Shown: piece by piece, positions 37,581 through 46,998 of the stretch | Layout of the letters: each line of letters opens with the position of its first letter | Numbering within the stretch: the stretch's first letter is position 1 | Source of the DNA: Chryseobacterium gleum | GTDB lineage: Bacteria > Bacteroidota > Bacteroidia > Flavobacteriales_D > Crocinitomicaceae | Direction: 5' to 3' | DNA length: 64,000 nt | Assembly: GCA_945897805.1 (NCBI GenBank) | Contig: CAMDFX010000002.1 | Span: forward strand, 186,001-250,000 | Position numbers and translations under genes: made by a program | Notes under the pieces: model-generated | What the model was told of the DNA's origin: nothing | The model's database searches: none | Seen by the model: only the letters and a program-made list of their open reading frames with translations

Positions 37581-40500
37581 TTATCTCACTACAATCACTT
37601 TTTTGGTAACAATTTCACCATTCAATGTTCCAGTTACAAAATACGCGCCATTTGGCATATCTTCCACTTTCACTTGATTACCGTTTACCTCAGTAATTTC
37701 GACTGTTCTTACCACCTGACCAAGTTCATTGATGATGTTGAATGTTCCAACTTCGCTTGAAGAGATTGTGAAATCTCCGTTCGATGGATTTGGGAAAACA
37801 ATCATGCTATTTTCGGCATCTCGGCAAGATACACTGATTGGTTCATAAATTATTTCACCTCCATCAAAGTCAAATTGTTTTAATCGATAATAAAATACCC
37901 CACTGAATTTTTCCAAATCAAAAATTTCATACTCAATTTTTATTGTTGAATTTCCTGCTGCTTCAATTTCAGTTAAGAGGTACCAATTGACTCCATCTCG
38001 TGATTTCTCAAGTTGAAAATAACTTGAATTACTTTCCGAAGCTGTTGTCCAGCTGATGATTGAGGTATAATCTTCAATGCAATTTGCTTGAAAAGAAATT
38101 AATGTAACTGGTAACGGGGCATTATTTGTATATCCAATTGCAAAATAACTAAAACCAGACATTCCAATCCTAGAAATAGTAAAATCTGATTGGCTTCCAT
38201 CTATTGAACCATGATTTCCATTTAAAACCCATGTTGAATGGTCATTAGGTGATTTTATAATCCTACCAACATCATTTAAATTTGATAATGAAAACGCCTT
38301 AGGTCGTAACTTCAAGTTATAAGTGCCTCCAGTCGCTGTTATTGGAATAATTTCCCAATATCCATCAGTCGCAATATTATTAATTGACCAATTGTATTGA
38401 TCTACTAAGGGCAAACCATTAATTCCAGCAGAGGTTGCTGCTGGATTGATAGCTTTAAATTCTGCACTTATATAACCCGCAGTTACTGGAGCAGATGTAT
38501 ATTCCAACAACGCCCATCTATTATCGCTTGCAGTTCCAACCGGAAATAAACCAGTTGAATTTCCCGTATTAGCAGCATTTGTAAACCATCTTTTGAAAGG
38601 ACCAGTTATTGTTCCACTAGTCCAATTTAATATTCCTGCTGCACCAATACCTAAAGTTAAAGAATTCAATGTGCTTGTTGAAATATTTCCACTAAGCATT
38701 GTTAACGATGTGGAAATTTCAACAGGAGTTAGAAGATTAATACCTGAAGAAGAATTATTAATACTGACATTAGAAAATAAAATCGTACCAACGCCTGAAA
38801 TCGATTGAGCAGCTGTTCCTTTAAATATAACGTTCCCGTTTCCAGAAATAAAACTACCGTTTTGAACCCAATTTCCAGTGACTACTAGTGTTGAATTAGA
38901 CATTGTAAATGTTGCACCTGACTCTATTTTAAGACTTTTTATAGTATCATTTGTGGCATTAATACTTGGTTGAAAAACCACACAAGTATTGTTCATAGGC
39001 AGTACCACATTGTCTAATTGTGTGGGAAAAATAGTTGCATTCACTATCGAAACACCATTGTAAACAGACCAATTACTTAAATTTGTCCAACTATTGGATG
39101 TTGAACCATTCCAAACAAAATCCCCTGAACTAGTATTACTAGTTAAAGTTATATCCGAGACAGTTACATTTCTTGTGGCCGTTGCATTATTGCAACCTCC
39201 ACTGCCACTCACAGTATAAGTTATTGTTGCGGTTCCAGCTGTGACTCCATTTATTGAACCATTAGAATTTACTGTTGCCACACCCAAATTACTTGAGGTC
39301 CATAAACCTCCAATATTACCATTTGTTGTGAAAGTTGTTGAACCATTTGGACAAATTGTCTGATTTCCGCTTAATGTTCCTGCTACGGGAGCATTTGTAA
39401 CCGAAATAGTTTGATTTACGCAAGAAGTTGTGTTGCAAGTTCCTGATATTCGCACAAAATAAGATGTATTGGAAGTAGGAGAAACTGTTATCGATGAACC
39501 ACTGCCCAAAGATGAACCTGATGCACAACCTCCAGCGTACCATTGATAACCTGCTCCAGTGCCCAATGATCCTCCTGAAGCACTAAGTGTTGTTGAGCTC
39601 CCATTACAAATAGCTGTTGTACCAGTAATTCCTGATGGAACAGTTGATAAGGAATTGGCAGTGACTGTGGTGTTTACACATGAGGTTGTGTTGCAAGTTC
39701 CTGATATTCGCAGATAATAAGATGTATTGGAAGTAGGAGAAACTGATATCGATGAACCACTGCCCAAGGAAGAGCCCGAACCACAGCCACCCGCATACCA
39801 TTGATAACTTGCTCCACTTCCCAATGATCCTCCTGAGGCAGAAAGTGTTGTTGAGTTTCCAGCACAAATAGTCGTTGTACCAGAAATTGAGGATGGCGCT
39901 ATTGATGATGAATTAACAGTGACTGTTGTGCTTACGCATGTTGTGGTGTTGCATGGACCAGTTCTTCGCACATAGTAAGTTGTAGTGGAAGTGGGCGAAA
40001 CTGACAATGTTGATCCTGTACCTAAAACAGTTCCTGATCCGCAACCACCTGCATACCATTGAAAACTCGCTCCACTCCCCGATGATCCTCCTGAGGCAGT
40101 AAGTGTTGTTGAGCTCCCACTACAAATAGTCGTTGTACCTGAGATTGATGTTGGCGCTGTGGAAGTTGAATTATGTGTAACGGTTGTGCTTGCGCATGAA
40201 GTGGTGTTGCAGGTTCCAGTTATACGAACGTAATAAGTTGTAGTACCAGATGGAGTGACTCCTAACGATGAACCAGTGCCTAAAACAGTTCCGGATCCAC
40301 ACCCACCAGCATACCACTGATAACCTGCTCCAGTTCCCAATGAGCCTCCTTGTGCTGTAAGAGTTGTTGAATTTCCAGCACAAACTGTGGTTGTACCAGA
40401 GATAGAAGATGGCGCATTTGAATTGGTGCAAGAATAATTAATCTTTGCATAGTTGAAGCTTATACCTCCTGCATAAGTTGAGCCTGATTTGAACTTCATA

Positions 40501-41018
40501 CCCACAATTACCATACTGTTTGGAGCATAGTCGGTATATAATGTTCCACCTGTACCCCCTTGTTGAGTTCCAGCTGAGCCCGAACTATTCGCAGAAGAGT
40601 TTCCTATATTAACAATAGTATTTCCTCGCATTTTTAAACCATCTAAATCATTCCCTGTTCTTATTTCAGCGCCTACCATTGCAGAACCTCCAGCAAGAGT
40701 CTCATTAAAGGTATTCCCACCCGTACTATTTCCATTGTAGGTTGTTAAATCAACAGTTGACCCAAGTGTTCCATTAGAATTTAATACTGCGCATTTCAAT
40801 GTCACTTTATCTACGTATGAACCTTCATAGCCTTTAATTCCAACAACTACGGAACCAGTTGGGCAGTTACATGTATTATTAGCAGGACTAGGGCCATTTG
40901 CAGTGGCACGAAAGGTAGTTGTACCAGAAATTGCGGCTAAAGAATATTGAGCAAACGATGCACTGTTTGAAATAACAAACAATACAAAGAAAAATACAAT
41001 TTTAATTTTTGTAAACAT
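37581..41018 (-). CDS. Large secreted T9SS protein with four 86-residue Ig-like repeats
   Basis: An 1145-residue exported protein. A signal peptide (1-24) is followed by a Cys-containing domain with two related halves (CPTGSVVVGIKGYEGSYVD near 52 and PNSMVIVGMKFKSG near 166), reminiscent of lectin-like modules. Then come four tandem Ig-like repeats of 83-86 residues (204 to about 544), each with SISGTTTIC, YQWYAGGC and a paired CNTTSC cysteine. A Big_2-like segment, a region of beta-strands, and a fibronectin-like part (ISWTTASESNSSYFQLEKS) follow. The end (VFPNPSNGDFTI to KKVIVVR) is a T9SS type A sorting domain. It is likely a cell-surface or secreted adhesin; ligands are unknown. Confidence 0.88.
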   Translation of the reverse strand: MFTKIKIVFFFVLFVISNSASFAQYSLAAISGTTTFRATANGPSPANNTCNCPTGSVVVGIKGYEGSYVDKVTLKCAVLNSNGTLGSTVDLTTYNGNSTGGNTFNETLAGGSAMVGAEIRTGNDLDGLKMRGNTIVNIGNSSANSSGSAGTQQGGTGGTLYTDYAPNSMVIVGMKFKSGSTYAGGISFNYAKINYSCTNSNAPSSISGTTTVCAGNSTTLTAQGGSLGTGAGYQWYAGGCGSGTVLGTGSSLGVTPSGTTTYYVRITGTCNTTSCASTTVTHNSTSTAPTSISGTTTICSGSSTTLTASGGSSGSGASFQWYAGGCGSGTVLGTGSTLSVSPTSTTTYYVRRTGPCNTTTCVSTTVTVNSSSIAPSSISGTTTICAGNSTTLSASGGSLGSGASYQWYAGGCGSGSSLGSGSSISVSPTSNTSYYLRISGTCNTTSCVNTTVTANSLSTVPSGITGTTAICNGSSTTLSASGGSLGTGAGYQWYAGGCASGSSLGSGSSITVSPTSNTSYFVRISGTCNTTSCVNQTISVTNAPVAGTLSGNQTICPNGSTTFTTNGNIGGLWTSSNLGVATVNSNGSINGVTAGTATITYTVSGSGGCNNATATRNVTVSDITLTSNTSSGDFVWNGSTSNSWTNLSNWSVYNGVSIVNATIFPTQLDNVVLPMNNTCVVFQPSINATNDTIKSLKIESGATFTMSNSTLVVTGNWVQNGSFISGNGNVIFKGTAAQSISGVGTILFSNVSINNSSSGINLLTPVEISTSLTMLSGNISTSTLNSLTLGIGAAGILNWTSGTITGPFKRWFTNAANTGNSTGLFPVGTASDNRWALLEYTSAPVTAGYISAEFKAINPAATSAGINGLPLVDQYNWSINNIATDGYWEIIPITATGGTYNLKLRPKAFSLSNLNDVGRIIKSPNDHSTWVLNGNHGSIDGSQSDFTISRIGMSGFSYFAIGYTNNAPLPVTLISFQANCIEDYTSIISWTTASESNSSYFQLEKSRDGVNWYLLTEIEAAGNSTIKIEYEIFDLEKFSGVFYYRLKQFDFDGGEIIYEPISVSCRDAENSMIVFPNPSNGDFTISSSEVGTFNIINELGQVVRTVEITEVNGNQVKVEDMPNGAYFVTGTLNGEIVTKKVIVVR
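39387..40409 (-). repeat. Four tandem 258-bp coding repeats
   Basis: The segment encodes four successive modules of 86, 86, 86 and 83 residues within the large T9SS protein, with strongly similar DNA. The same local phrases recur, such as CCATTGATAACCTGCTCC-like and GATCCTCCTGAGGCA-like stretches. The repeat makes the antisense and alternate frames look like repeated ORFs in the track. Confidence 0.9.
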
Positions 41019-41164
41019 TCACTTTGAATAAAAAGTTGATGTTAAAATTAAAGAAGGAATTACTTGATAAAGTTCTTGTTTAGCCCTAACAGGCATTTTT
41101 TCTTGGTTTTTACAATTATTTCCAACTATTTACTACTTACAAATTGTACTTTTAACTATAAGTT

Positions 41165-41194
41165 TTTGATTATTTAACTAAGTTTGTAATTTTA
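41165..41194 (+). promoter_or_regulatory. Promoter of the AraC-type regulator gene
   Basis: TTTG at 41165-41168 and TAATTTTA at 41187-41194 are separated by 18 bp. The -7 box is one base from TAnnTTTG and the spacing is right; the ATG follows about 45 bp downstream. Confidence 0.5.
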
Positions 41195-41238
41195 AAGATT
41201 ACATTTTTATCAAAAACCCTAAGTAATTAGAAGGCAAA

Positions 41239-42408
41239 ATGGCACAAATTGAATATACTTTTATCTTGTTTACAGGTTTAATGGGTTTTCTATTGATGTA
41301 CTTAATGCTTACTAAATTTGGTGCAAGTAAACTTATAAATGGATTTTTAATCTTCAACATCTGCATTGTAAGTTGTCTATTTACCGTTCATGGAACCTAC
41401 AACTTACATTTCCAAAATTTGATTGCCGATCTTAATGCTCCACCTCTAAAATTCATTTTATATCTAGCTGTTCCAAATTCATATTTGTATGTTAAAGCAA
41501 TTATTAATGACCAACCGATAAATTTACTTGATACTTTAAAGCATTTATGCCTTCCTTTATTCCTTTTTATTTTTAATATAATTTGCCTTTTAAAGGGTTA
41601 CGAACTTGCCTATTTAACGCTTTGTGTTAACTTAAGTGTTACTATATTTATGACAATCTTCTATTTATATAAAACATTTTTTATTTGTTATAAAAAATTG
41701 TGGAAGAAAAAATTTTCCATTAACGATGAACACTACCAAACAATAAAAAAATGGACTATTTTCTACTTTATTGTAGTCGTATTAATGACAGTGAGGGTAA
41801 ATATTTGCTTCATCTTTGAAGACTCATTATCATATTCCAATTCAGGTAGGCATGGTTCTTTGGCAATATCAGCGGCTATTTGGTTGTTGGTTTTTGTGAA
41901 GTTATTTAAAACTCCTGAAATCCTATTTGGAATGCCTAAGTTGTCTATTAAAACGCCACATTTTGAAGAAGTAAATATCAATATTGCTGATGTTTGGAAA
42001 ATTTCTCCTGAATCAATAAATGCGCAAAAAGATATAAAATTAAAAGAAAAGCTTGATACTAACGTTTTAGAATTAATCCAAGAAATTGAATACGCTGCTA
42101 AGGAAAAACACGTTTTTTATAAATCGAATGTTTCATTGTATAATCTCGCAATAGAAGTGGGTGTTCCAGAAAGTCACTTAAATTATTTGTTTCGATATCA
42201 TTGCGCGCTCTCCTTTCTCGAGTACAAAAATAAGATGCGAATTGCCTATTCAATCTCATTAATTGAAAATGGTTACCTTTCCAAAAGTACGCTTGATTCA
42301 CTGGCAAAAGAAGTTGGTTTTGCCACTTACAGAACTTTTTACAATGCCTTCAAAAAAATAAATGGAATAGGACCAAATGAATTTATGTATTCGTTTAATT
42401 CTAATTAA
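41239..42408 (+). CDS. Membrane-bound AraC-family transcriptional regulator
   Basis: The 389-residue protein has about seven hydrophobic spans in the first 230 residues and a C-terminal AraC-type helix-turn-helix domain (VSLYNLAIEVGVPESHLNYLFR and LDSLAKEVGFATYRTFYNAFKKINGIGPNEF). This architecture is common in Bacteroidota and suggests a regulator that senses a membrane or extracytoplasmic signal directly. Its targets are not evident; it lies alone between the divergent large T9SS protein gene and tatA. A good promoter precedes it. Confidence 0.88.
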   Translation: MAQIEYTFILFTGLMGFLLMYLMLTKFGASKLINGFLIFNICIVSCLFTVHGTYNLHFQNLIADLNAPPLKFILYLAVPNSYLYVKAIINDQPINLLDTLKHLCLPLFLFIFNIICLLKGYELAYLTLCVNLSVTIFMTIFYLYKTFFICYKKLWKKKFSINDEHYQTIKKWTIFYFIVVVLMTVRVNICFIFEDSLSYSNSGRHGSLAISAAIWLLVFVKLFKTPEILFGMPKLSIKTPHFEEVNINIADVWKISPESINAQKDIKLKEKLDTNVLELIQEIEYAAKEKHVFYKSNVSLYNLAIEVGVPESHLNYLFRYHCALSFLEYKNKMRIAYSISLIENGYLSKSTLDSLAKEVGFATYRTFYNAFKKINGIGPNEFMYSFNSN

Positions 42409-42513
42409 GTTTCATTTATTTTAAATCTGCAAAAGATTGCCCTTTTTTCTCCTAATCTCTTGTTAATTTTACTCATTTCATCGCTCAATTGTAATCTTTG
42501 GATTATAATTCCT

Positions 42514-42521
42514 TAAATTTG
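42514..42521 (+). promoter_or_regulatory. -7 promoter box of tatA
   Basis: TAAATTTG matches the -7 consensus perfectly, 24 bp upstream of the tatA ATG. A TTG about 22 bp upstream is the best -33 candidate. Confidence 0.55.
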
Positions 42522-42545
42522 CATTAAATTAAATTACAAAAAGAG

Positions 42546-42716
42546 ATGGGTAAGTTTGGTATGATGGAAATTATTCTGATTTTAGCGATTGTTGTTTTGC
42601 TATTCGGAGGTAAAAAAATTCCAGAATTAATGAAAGGCCTTGGAAAAGGAATCAAAGAATTTAAAGATGCTTCAAAAGGAGAATCTACAAGCACTGAAGT
42701 TGAAGAAAAAAAATAA
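42546..42716 (+). CDS. tatA: Twin-arginine translocase subunit TatA (56 aa, missing from the ORF track)
   Basis: A 56-residue frame encoding [20 protein letters not shown] followed by [19 protein letters not shown] and a short charged tail. A single N-terminal membrane span, the FG hinge, the amphipathic helix with KKIPEL and the acidic/basic tail are diagnostic for TatA, the pore-forming component of the Tat system that exports folded proteins. TatB and TatC are not in the window, so the gene is separated from them. It begins with a good -7 box and directly precedes gatA, 18 bp apart, so they may share a transcript. Confidence 0.93.
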   Translation: MGKFGMMEIILILAIVVLLFGGKKIPELMKGLGKGIKEFKDASKGESTSTEVEEKK

Positions 42717-42734
42717 GTTCTAAATTTCTATTTC

Positions 42735-44147
42735 ATGTACCACAATTTTGCTGAGGTAAAGATCGCCCTTTCTTCGGGTAAATCTGTTTTGGATATCGTT
42801 GGAGATTATCTTCGCAATATTGAACAAAACAAAGATCTAAATGCTTTCTTAGAAGTTTTTGAAGATTCTGTGCGCCAACAAGCCACGGCTGTCGATCTAA
42901 AAATCAAATCAGGAAATGCGGGCAAACTTGCTGGACTTGTGGTAGGAATCAAAGACAATATCTGTTTCAAAGGGCACAAAGTTTCTGCCTCTTCGAAAAT
43001 CCTTGAAGGTTTTGAATCCTTGTACACAGCTACGGCACTTCAGAGATTAATTGATGAAGACGCCGTGGTAATTGGTCGCTTGAATTGCGATGAATTTGCG
43101 ATGGGAAGTTCGAATGAAAATTCAGCTTTTGGCCCAGTTTTAAATCCTGTAAATAAAAAAACGGTTCCTGGTGGCTCATCCGGTGGCTCTGCTGCTGCTG
43201 TTGCTGCGCATCTATGCACCATTGCGCTAGGAAGCGATACAGGAGGGTCTATTCGTCAGCCAGCATCTTTTACCGGAACTTTCGGAATCAAACCAACTTA
43301 CGGGCGAATCAGTCGTTACGGGTTAATTGCATATGCTTCTTCTTTTGATCAAATTGGTGTTTTTTCTAATGCTTTAGAGGACAGCGCCTTGGCAACCGAA
43401 ATTATGGCGGGAAGAGATGAATTCGACAGTACAGCTTCCTCCAAAGAAGTGGAAAGTTACTTTCCAACAAAAGAAATTGGTAAGAAACGCATTGCATATA
43501 TCCAAGAAAGTTTTGAAACTGAAGGAATTAATCCTGAAGTGAAAAACCGCATGATGCAAATCATTGAAAAACTAAAATCGGAAGGACATGTTGTAGAACC
43601 TGTTTCTTTCCCTTATTTGGAATACATGGTTCCAACTTATTATGTTTTGACAACCGCAGAAGCTTCCTCCAATTTATCTAGATTTGATGGGGTGCATTAT
43701 GGTCACCGTGCTGCCAATGCGCAAGGCGTTGAAGCAACTTATAAACAATCAAGAACAGAAGGTTTTGGCACTGAAGTTTTAAGAAGAATTATGGCTGGAA
43801 CATTTGTTCTGTCTCATGGATATTACGATGCGTATTATACGAAAGGTCAAAAAGTAAGGCGTGTTTTGCAAAATAAAACCAAAGATATATTCAACAATTT
43901 TGATTTTATTTTGACACCCACAACTCCATCTACTGCATTTGAATTAAACGCTGTTTCAGACCCAATTCAAATGTATTTGCAAGATATTTTTACGGTACAC
44001 GCCAATTTAACAGGAAATCCAGCAATTTCGCTTCCTTTCGGAAAAACAATTGAAAATATGCCCTTTGGAATTCAAGTAATGGCCAAACCATTTGAAGAAA
44101 AAGCATTGTATGATTTCTCTTCCTATTTAGAAAAAACAACGCTGTAA
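42735..44147 (+). CDS. gatA: Asp-tRNA(Asn)/Glu-tRNA(Gln) amidotransferase subunit A
   Basis: GatA is the amidase subunit of the GatCAB complex that converts misacylated Glu-tRNA-Gln or Asp-tRNA-Asn to the correct form. The Ser-cisSer-Lys triad is visible: Lys in VGIKDNICFKG near residue 73, GGSSGGSAAAVAA near 147 with cis-Ser, and SDTGGSIRQPASFTG near 168 with the nucleophilic Ser. FGIKPTYGRISRYG follows. Length of 470 residues is normal. GatB and GatC are elsewhere. It lies downstream of tatA and upstream of a lytic transglycosylase. Confidence 0.96.
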   Translation: MYHNFAEVKIALSSGKSVLDIVGDYLRNIEQNKDLNAFLEVFEDSVRQQATAVDLKIKSGNAGKLAGLVVGIKDNICFKGHKVSASSKILEGFESLYTATALQRLIDEDAVVIGRLNCDEFAMGSSNENSAFGPVLNPVNKKTVPGGSSGGSAAAVAAHLCTIALGSDTGGSIRQPASFTGTFGIKPTYGRISRYGLIAYASSFDQIGVFSNALEDSALATEIMAGRDEFDSTASSKEVESYFPTKEIGKKRIAYIQESFETEGINPEVKNRMMQIIEKLKSEGHVVEPVSFPYLEYMVPTYYVLTTAEASSNLSRFDGVHYGHRAANAQGVEATYKQSRTEGFGTEVLRRIMAGTFVLSHGYYDAYYTKGQKVRRVLQNKTKDIFNNFDFILTPTTPSTAFELNAVSDPIQMYLQDIFTVHANLTGNPAISLPFGKTIENMPFGIQVMAKPFEEKALYDFSSYLEKTTL

Positions 44148-44205
44148 AGCGAAGCATTAATTAACTGGAGATGTAGTTTCTGCGTTTTCATTAAAAGCTT
44201 TTAGT

Positions 44206-45984
44206 ATGAAAATTTGCTTGTCCGTATTATTAATTTTGGTAAGTTTTTCTAGTTTAAATTCTCAAACACGAAAACCAAAACCAGCAGCAAAAGACAGCAT
44301 CAGCAGTGAAGCTTTCATGCGCGTAATTGACGAAACACTTAACGCATACTATGCCGATTTTGCTAATCAATCCAATTTTGATTCCATCATCAATGCGCTG
44401 GAATATGAACCAAATACCATTCCGCAGGTTTCAGATGATGTTTACTGTCAACGTTTGGAGAAAATAAATGAAATGACGCCTTTTCATTTAGATTGTAATG
44501 CAATTTCATTGTCAACAATTCGTTTTTTTGCAAGCAACAGAAGAAGTTTTGCAAAAGTTGTTTTAGGACGCTCAGCATTATATTTCGATATGTACGAAGC
44601 AGCGCTTGCTAAATACGATTTACCTATTGAATTGAAGTATTTATCTGTTATTGAAAGTGGTTTAAGACCTCAAGTAAAGTCTCCTGCGGGCGCTTTAGGT
44701 CTATGGCAATTCATGTACGGCACGGGTAAAATGTATGGTTTGACAGAAAATTCCTACATCGATGATCGCATGGATCCCGTGAAAGAAACAGATGCCGCCT
44801 GTCGTTATTTAAAAAAGTTATTCGGTATTTATGGCGATTGGAATTTGGCTTTGGCGGCTTACAATGCTGGTCCTGGAAACATAAATAAAGCCATTCGCCG
44901 TTCTGGAGGAAAAAGAACTTACTGGGAGGTGCGGCCTTTTCTTCCGCGTGAAACCCAAGGTTATGTGCCCAATTTTATTGCGGCGGCATATTTATTGACC
45001 TACCACGCTGAACACAATATTGAGCCCGCCCCTGCAAAAATTCATTATTACCAGCTTGATACCATGTGTTTGACAAAAGGCGTGCATATGTCAACCATCA
45101 GCAGCTTGATTGATTGGACTGTTGATGACATCAAAACTGTAAATCCAATTTACAAGGCACAATATATTCCATTCACTCAACCAAATCAATGTATTACTGG
45201 ACCATTGACAAAAATTGGAAAATTAGTCAGTTTGGAAGATTCATTGTACAAACTTGAAAACAGTTTATATGGTTCTGCAGGAAAATTAACTCCTCTGCCT
45301 GTAGACAATATCATTGATTCTAATGAAGTTGCTGTTGTGGAAGTACCATCTAAGCCAAACAACCAAGAATTCATTTACCACAAAGTAAAATCTGGCGAAA
45401 CGTTGAGTTCGATCGCTAGAAAATACAGTGTAACGAACAGTCAAATTTCGAAACTAAACAGACTGAGAAGCAGCAGAGTGACGAGAGGTCAAAACTTAAA
45501 AATACCTCAAAAAACCACCATTGTTGCGCCTCCAATAATTACTCCACCTGTTATAAAAGATAGCCTGACCATGGGAACGGTGTATTACGATTCATCTGTA
45601 ACCGTATATCACGTTGTCCAACGCAATGAAAGTTTGACTGTGATTGCAGAAAAATACAACACAACTGTGGAAAAAATCAGAGAATTAAATGGTTTGAAAG
45701 ACAATTGGTTAAATATTGGACAAAAACTAAAAGTCATCACCGTAATCAAACTTTCCAAATCGGGATTGGTGAAAACAGATGTTATTAAAACAGAACCAAA
45801 ACCAATAACTCCTAAACCGGTACTGCCCAAACCAGCAGCAAAAAAATATTATACGGTAAAAGCCGGTGATTTATTCGGAAGAATAGCCGAAAAACAAGGC
45901 CTTACAAAGGAACAACTTCAAAAATTGAATCCAGGAATCAAACCAGATAGAATCAATGTTGGGCAAGAAATTCGCATAAAATAA
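44206..45984 (+). CDS. Lytic transglycosylase with C-terminal LysM repeats (MltD-like)
   Basis: A peptidoglycan-cleaving enzyme. A signal peptide (MKICLSVLLILVSFSSLNSQ) is followed by an SLT-type domain with catalytic Glu150 in LSVIESGLRPQVKSPAGALGLWQF and the AAYNAGPGNINKAI motif near 219. Three LysM domains (about 393-437, 470-512 and 548-591) bind glycan: each has a YHKVKSGETLSSIARKY or similar opening. Length of 592 residues is typical of MltD-like proteins in Bacteroidota. It ends exactly where the HAD gene begins, a sign of translational coupling. Confidence 0.93.
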   Translation: MKICLSVLLILVSFSSLNSQTRKPKPAAKDSISSEAFMRVIDETLNAYYADFANQSNFDSIINALEYEPNTIPQVSDDVYCQRLEKINEMTPFHLDCNAISLSTIRFFASNRRSFAKVVLGRSALYFDMYEAALAKYDLPIELKYLSVIESGLRPQVKSPAGALGLWQFMYGTGKMYGLTENSYIDDRMDPVKETDAACRYLKKLFGIYGDWNLALAAYNAGPGNINKAIRRSGGKRTYWEVRPFLPRETQGYVPNFIAAAYLLTYHAEHNIEPAPAKIHYYQLDTMCLTKGVHMSTISSLIDWTVDDIKTVNPIYKAQYIPFTQPNQCITGPLTKIGKLVSLEDSLYKLENSLYGSAGKLTPLPVDNIIDSNEVAVVEVPSKPNNQEFIYHKVKSGETLSSIARKYSVTNSQISKLNRLRSSRVTRGQNLKIPQKTTIVAPPIITPPVIKDSLTMGTVYYDSSVTVYHVVQRNESLTVIAEKYNTTVEKIRELNGLKDNWLNIGQKLKVITVIKLSKSGLVKTDVIKTEPKPITPKPVLPKPAAKKYYTVKAGDLFGRIAEKQGLTKEQLQKLNPGIKPDRINVGQEIRIK

Positions 45985-46602
45985 GTGGACGAATCGATTG
46001 AAAATATCATTTTTGATTTAGGCGGTGTCATTTTAAATATTGATTATCAATTAACAGAAAACGCTTTCAAATCATTGGGTCTGCAAGATTTTTCTAACAT
46101 GTACACGCAAGCTGCGCAAACAGGTTTGTTTGACAATTACGAAAAAGGCAAATGCTCTACACCTTATTTTATCAATGCTTTATTGGATTTTTTACCTACA
46201 AATACCAGCGCAAATAAAGTTGTAGCAGCGTGGAATGCGATGATTCTAGATTTTCCTATTCAAAATTTGGAACTTCTTCAAAAACTTAAACTTAAATATA
46301 GAATCTTCCTTTTAAGTAACACCAATGATATTCATTTACAGGCAGTAAACAGAGCTTTGAAAAAAGTTTCAAATGAAAATAATCTGTCCCGATTCTTCGA
46401 AAAAACGTATTACTCTTTTGAAATGGGAATGCGGAAACCTGATGCTGAAATATTCAATAAAGTTTGTGTAGAAAATCATTTAGAGTTTGATAAAACATTG
46501 TTTATTGACGACACTGAAAAACACATTTTAGGGGCAAAAGAAATTGGTCTAAAAACACATCTTTTCGCTACCGGAACAACGCTTGATCAACTTTTTTCTT
46601 GA
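45985..46602 (+). CDS. HAD superfamily hydrolase
   Basis: A haloacid-dehalogenase-like phosphatase of the beta-phosphoglucomutase-type group. Motif I is FDLGGVILNID (residues 9-19) with the first catalytic Asp, motif II is LLSNTND near 111, and motif III/IV is KPDAEIF followed by FIDDTEKHI near 174. Length of 205 residues is normal. The start is a GTG immediately after the TAA of the lytic transglycosylase, and its stop overlaps the epimerase gene on the other strand by 16 bp. Substrate is unknown; metabolite repair is possible. Confidence 0.88.
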   Translation: MDESIENIIFDLGGVILNIDYQLTENAFKSLGLQDFSNMYTQAAQTGLFDNYEKGKCSTPYFINALLDFLPTNTSANKVVAAWNAMILDFPIQNLELLQKLKLKYRIFLLSNTNDIHLQAVNRALKKVSNENNLSRFFEKTYYSFEMGMRKPDAEIFNKVCVENHLEFDKTLFIDDTEKHILGAKEIGLKTHLFATGTTLDQLFS

Positions 46603-46988
46603 CACAATTCAACTAAGATTCCATCCGTCGATTTTGGGTGCAAAAAAGCGATAATTTTATTGTCTGCGCCAGATTTAGGAGTCAAATTAATCAATTCAAA
46701 TCCTTCGCCCTTGAGTCTTTCAATTTCCGCATAAATATCGGTCACATCAAATGCTATATGATGAATCCCCTGTCCTTTTTTGGCAATAAATTTCGCTATT
46801 GGACTTTCTTCTGAAGTCGCTTGAAGCAATTCAATTTTGGATTCGCCAATTTTATAAAATGCCGTTTTTACGCCTTCTGATTCAACTTCCTCCATTTTAT
46901 AGCAGGCGCTACCTAACAACTTCTCGTAGATTTTTGCTGATTCTTCAATATTTAAAACCGCAATTCCTAAATGCTCAATCTTGTTCAT
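46587..46988 (-). CDS. mce: Methylmalonyl-CoA epimerase
   Basis: The epimerase interconverts (R)- and (S)-methylmalonyl-CoA, feeding propionyl-CoA carbon into succinyl-CoA. The vicinal-oxygen-chelate fold is visible as KIEHLGIAVLNIEESA and GQGIHHIAFDVTD, with the ending LHPKSTDGILVELCQ carrying the metal-binding acid. The track start adds 27 residues that read like junk; the ATG at 46988 gives the canonical 133-residue protein. It follows the exported protein gene by about 10 bp and overlaps the HAD gene tail-to-tail. Confidence 0.93.
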   Translation of the reverse strand: MNKIEHLGIAVLNIEESAKIYEKLLGSACYKMEEVESEGVKTAFYKIGESKIELLQATSEESPIAKFIAKKGQGIHHIAFDVTDIYAEIERLKGEGFELINLTPKSGADNKIIAFLHPKSTDGILVELCQEKS

Positions 46989-46998
46989 TCTTTTAAAA

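Noticed and set aside
39387-40409. Regularly spaced repeats that could suggest a CRISPR array
   Set aside because: The unit is 258 bp, lies in frame and encodes protein modules; no short repeat-spacer pattern exists anywhere in the window.
39316-40431. Several repeated small minus-strand ORFs (63-87 aa)
   Set aside because: They are out-of-frame shadows of the four tandem repeats in the large T9SS protein.
42098-42307. Minus-strand ORF across the AraC-type helix-turn-helix region
   Set aside because: Shadow of the well-supported regulator on the plus strand.
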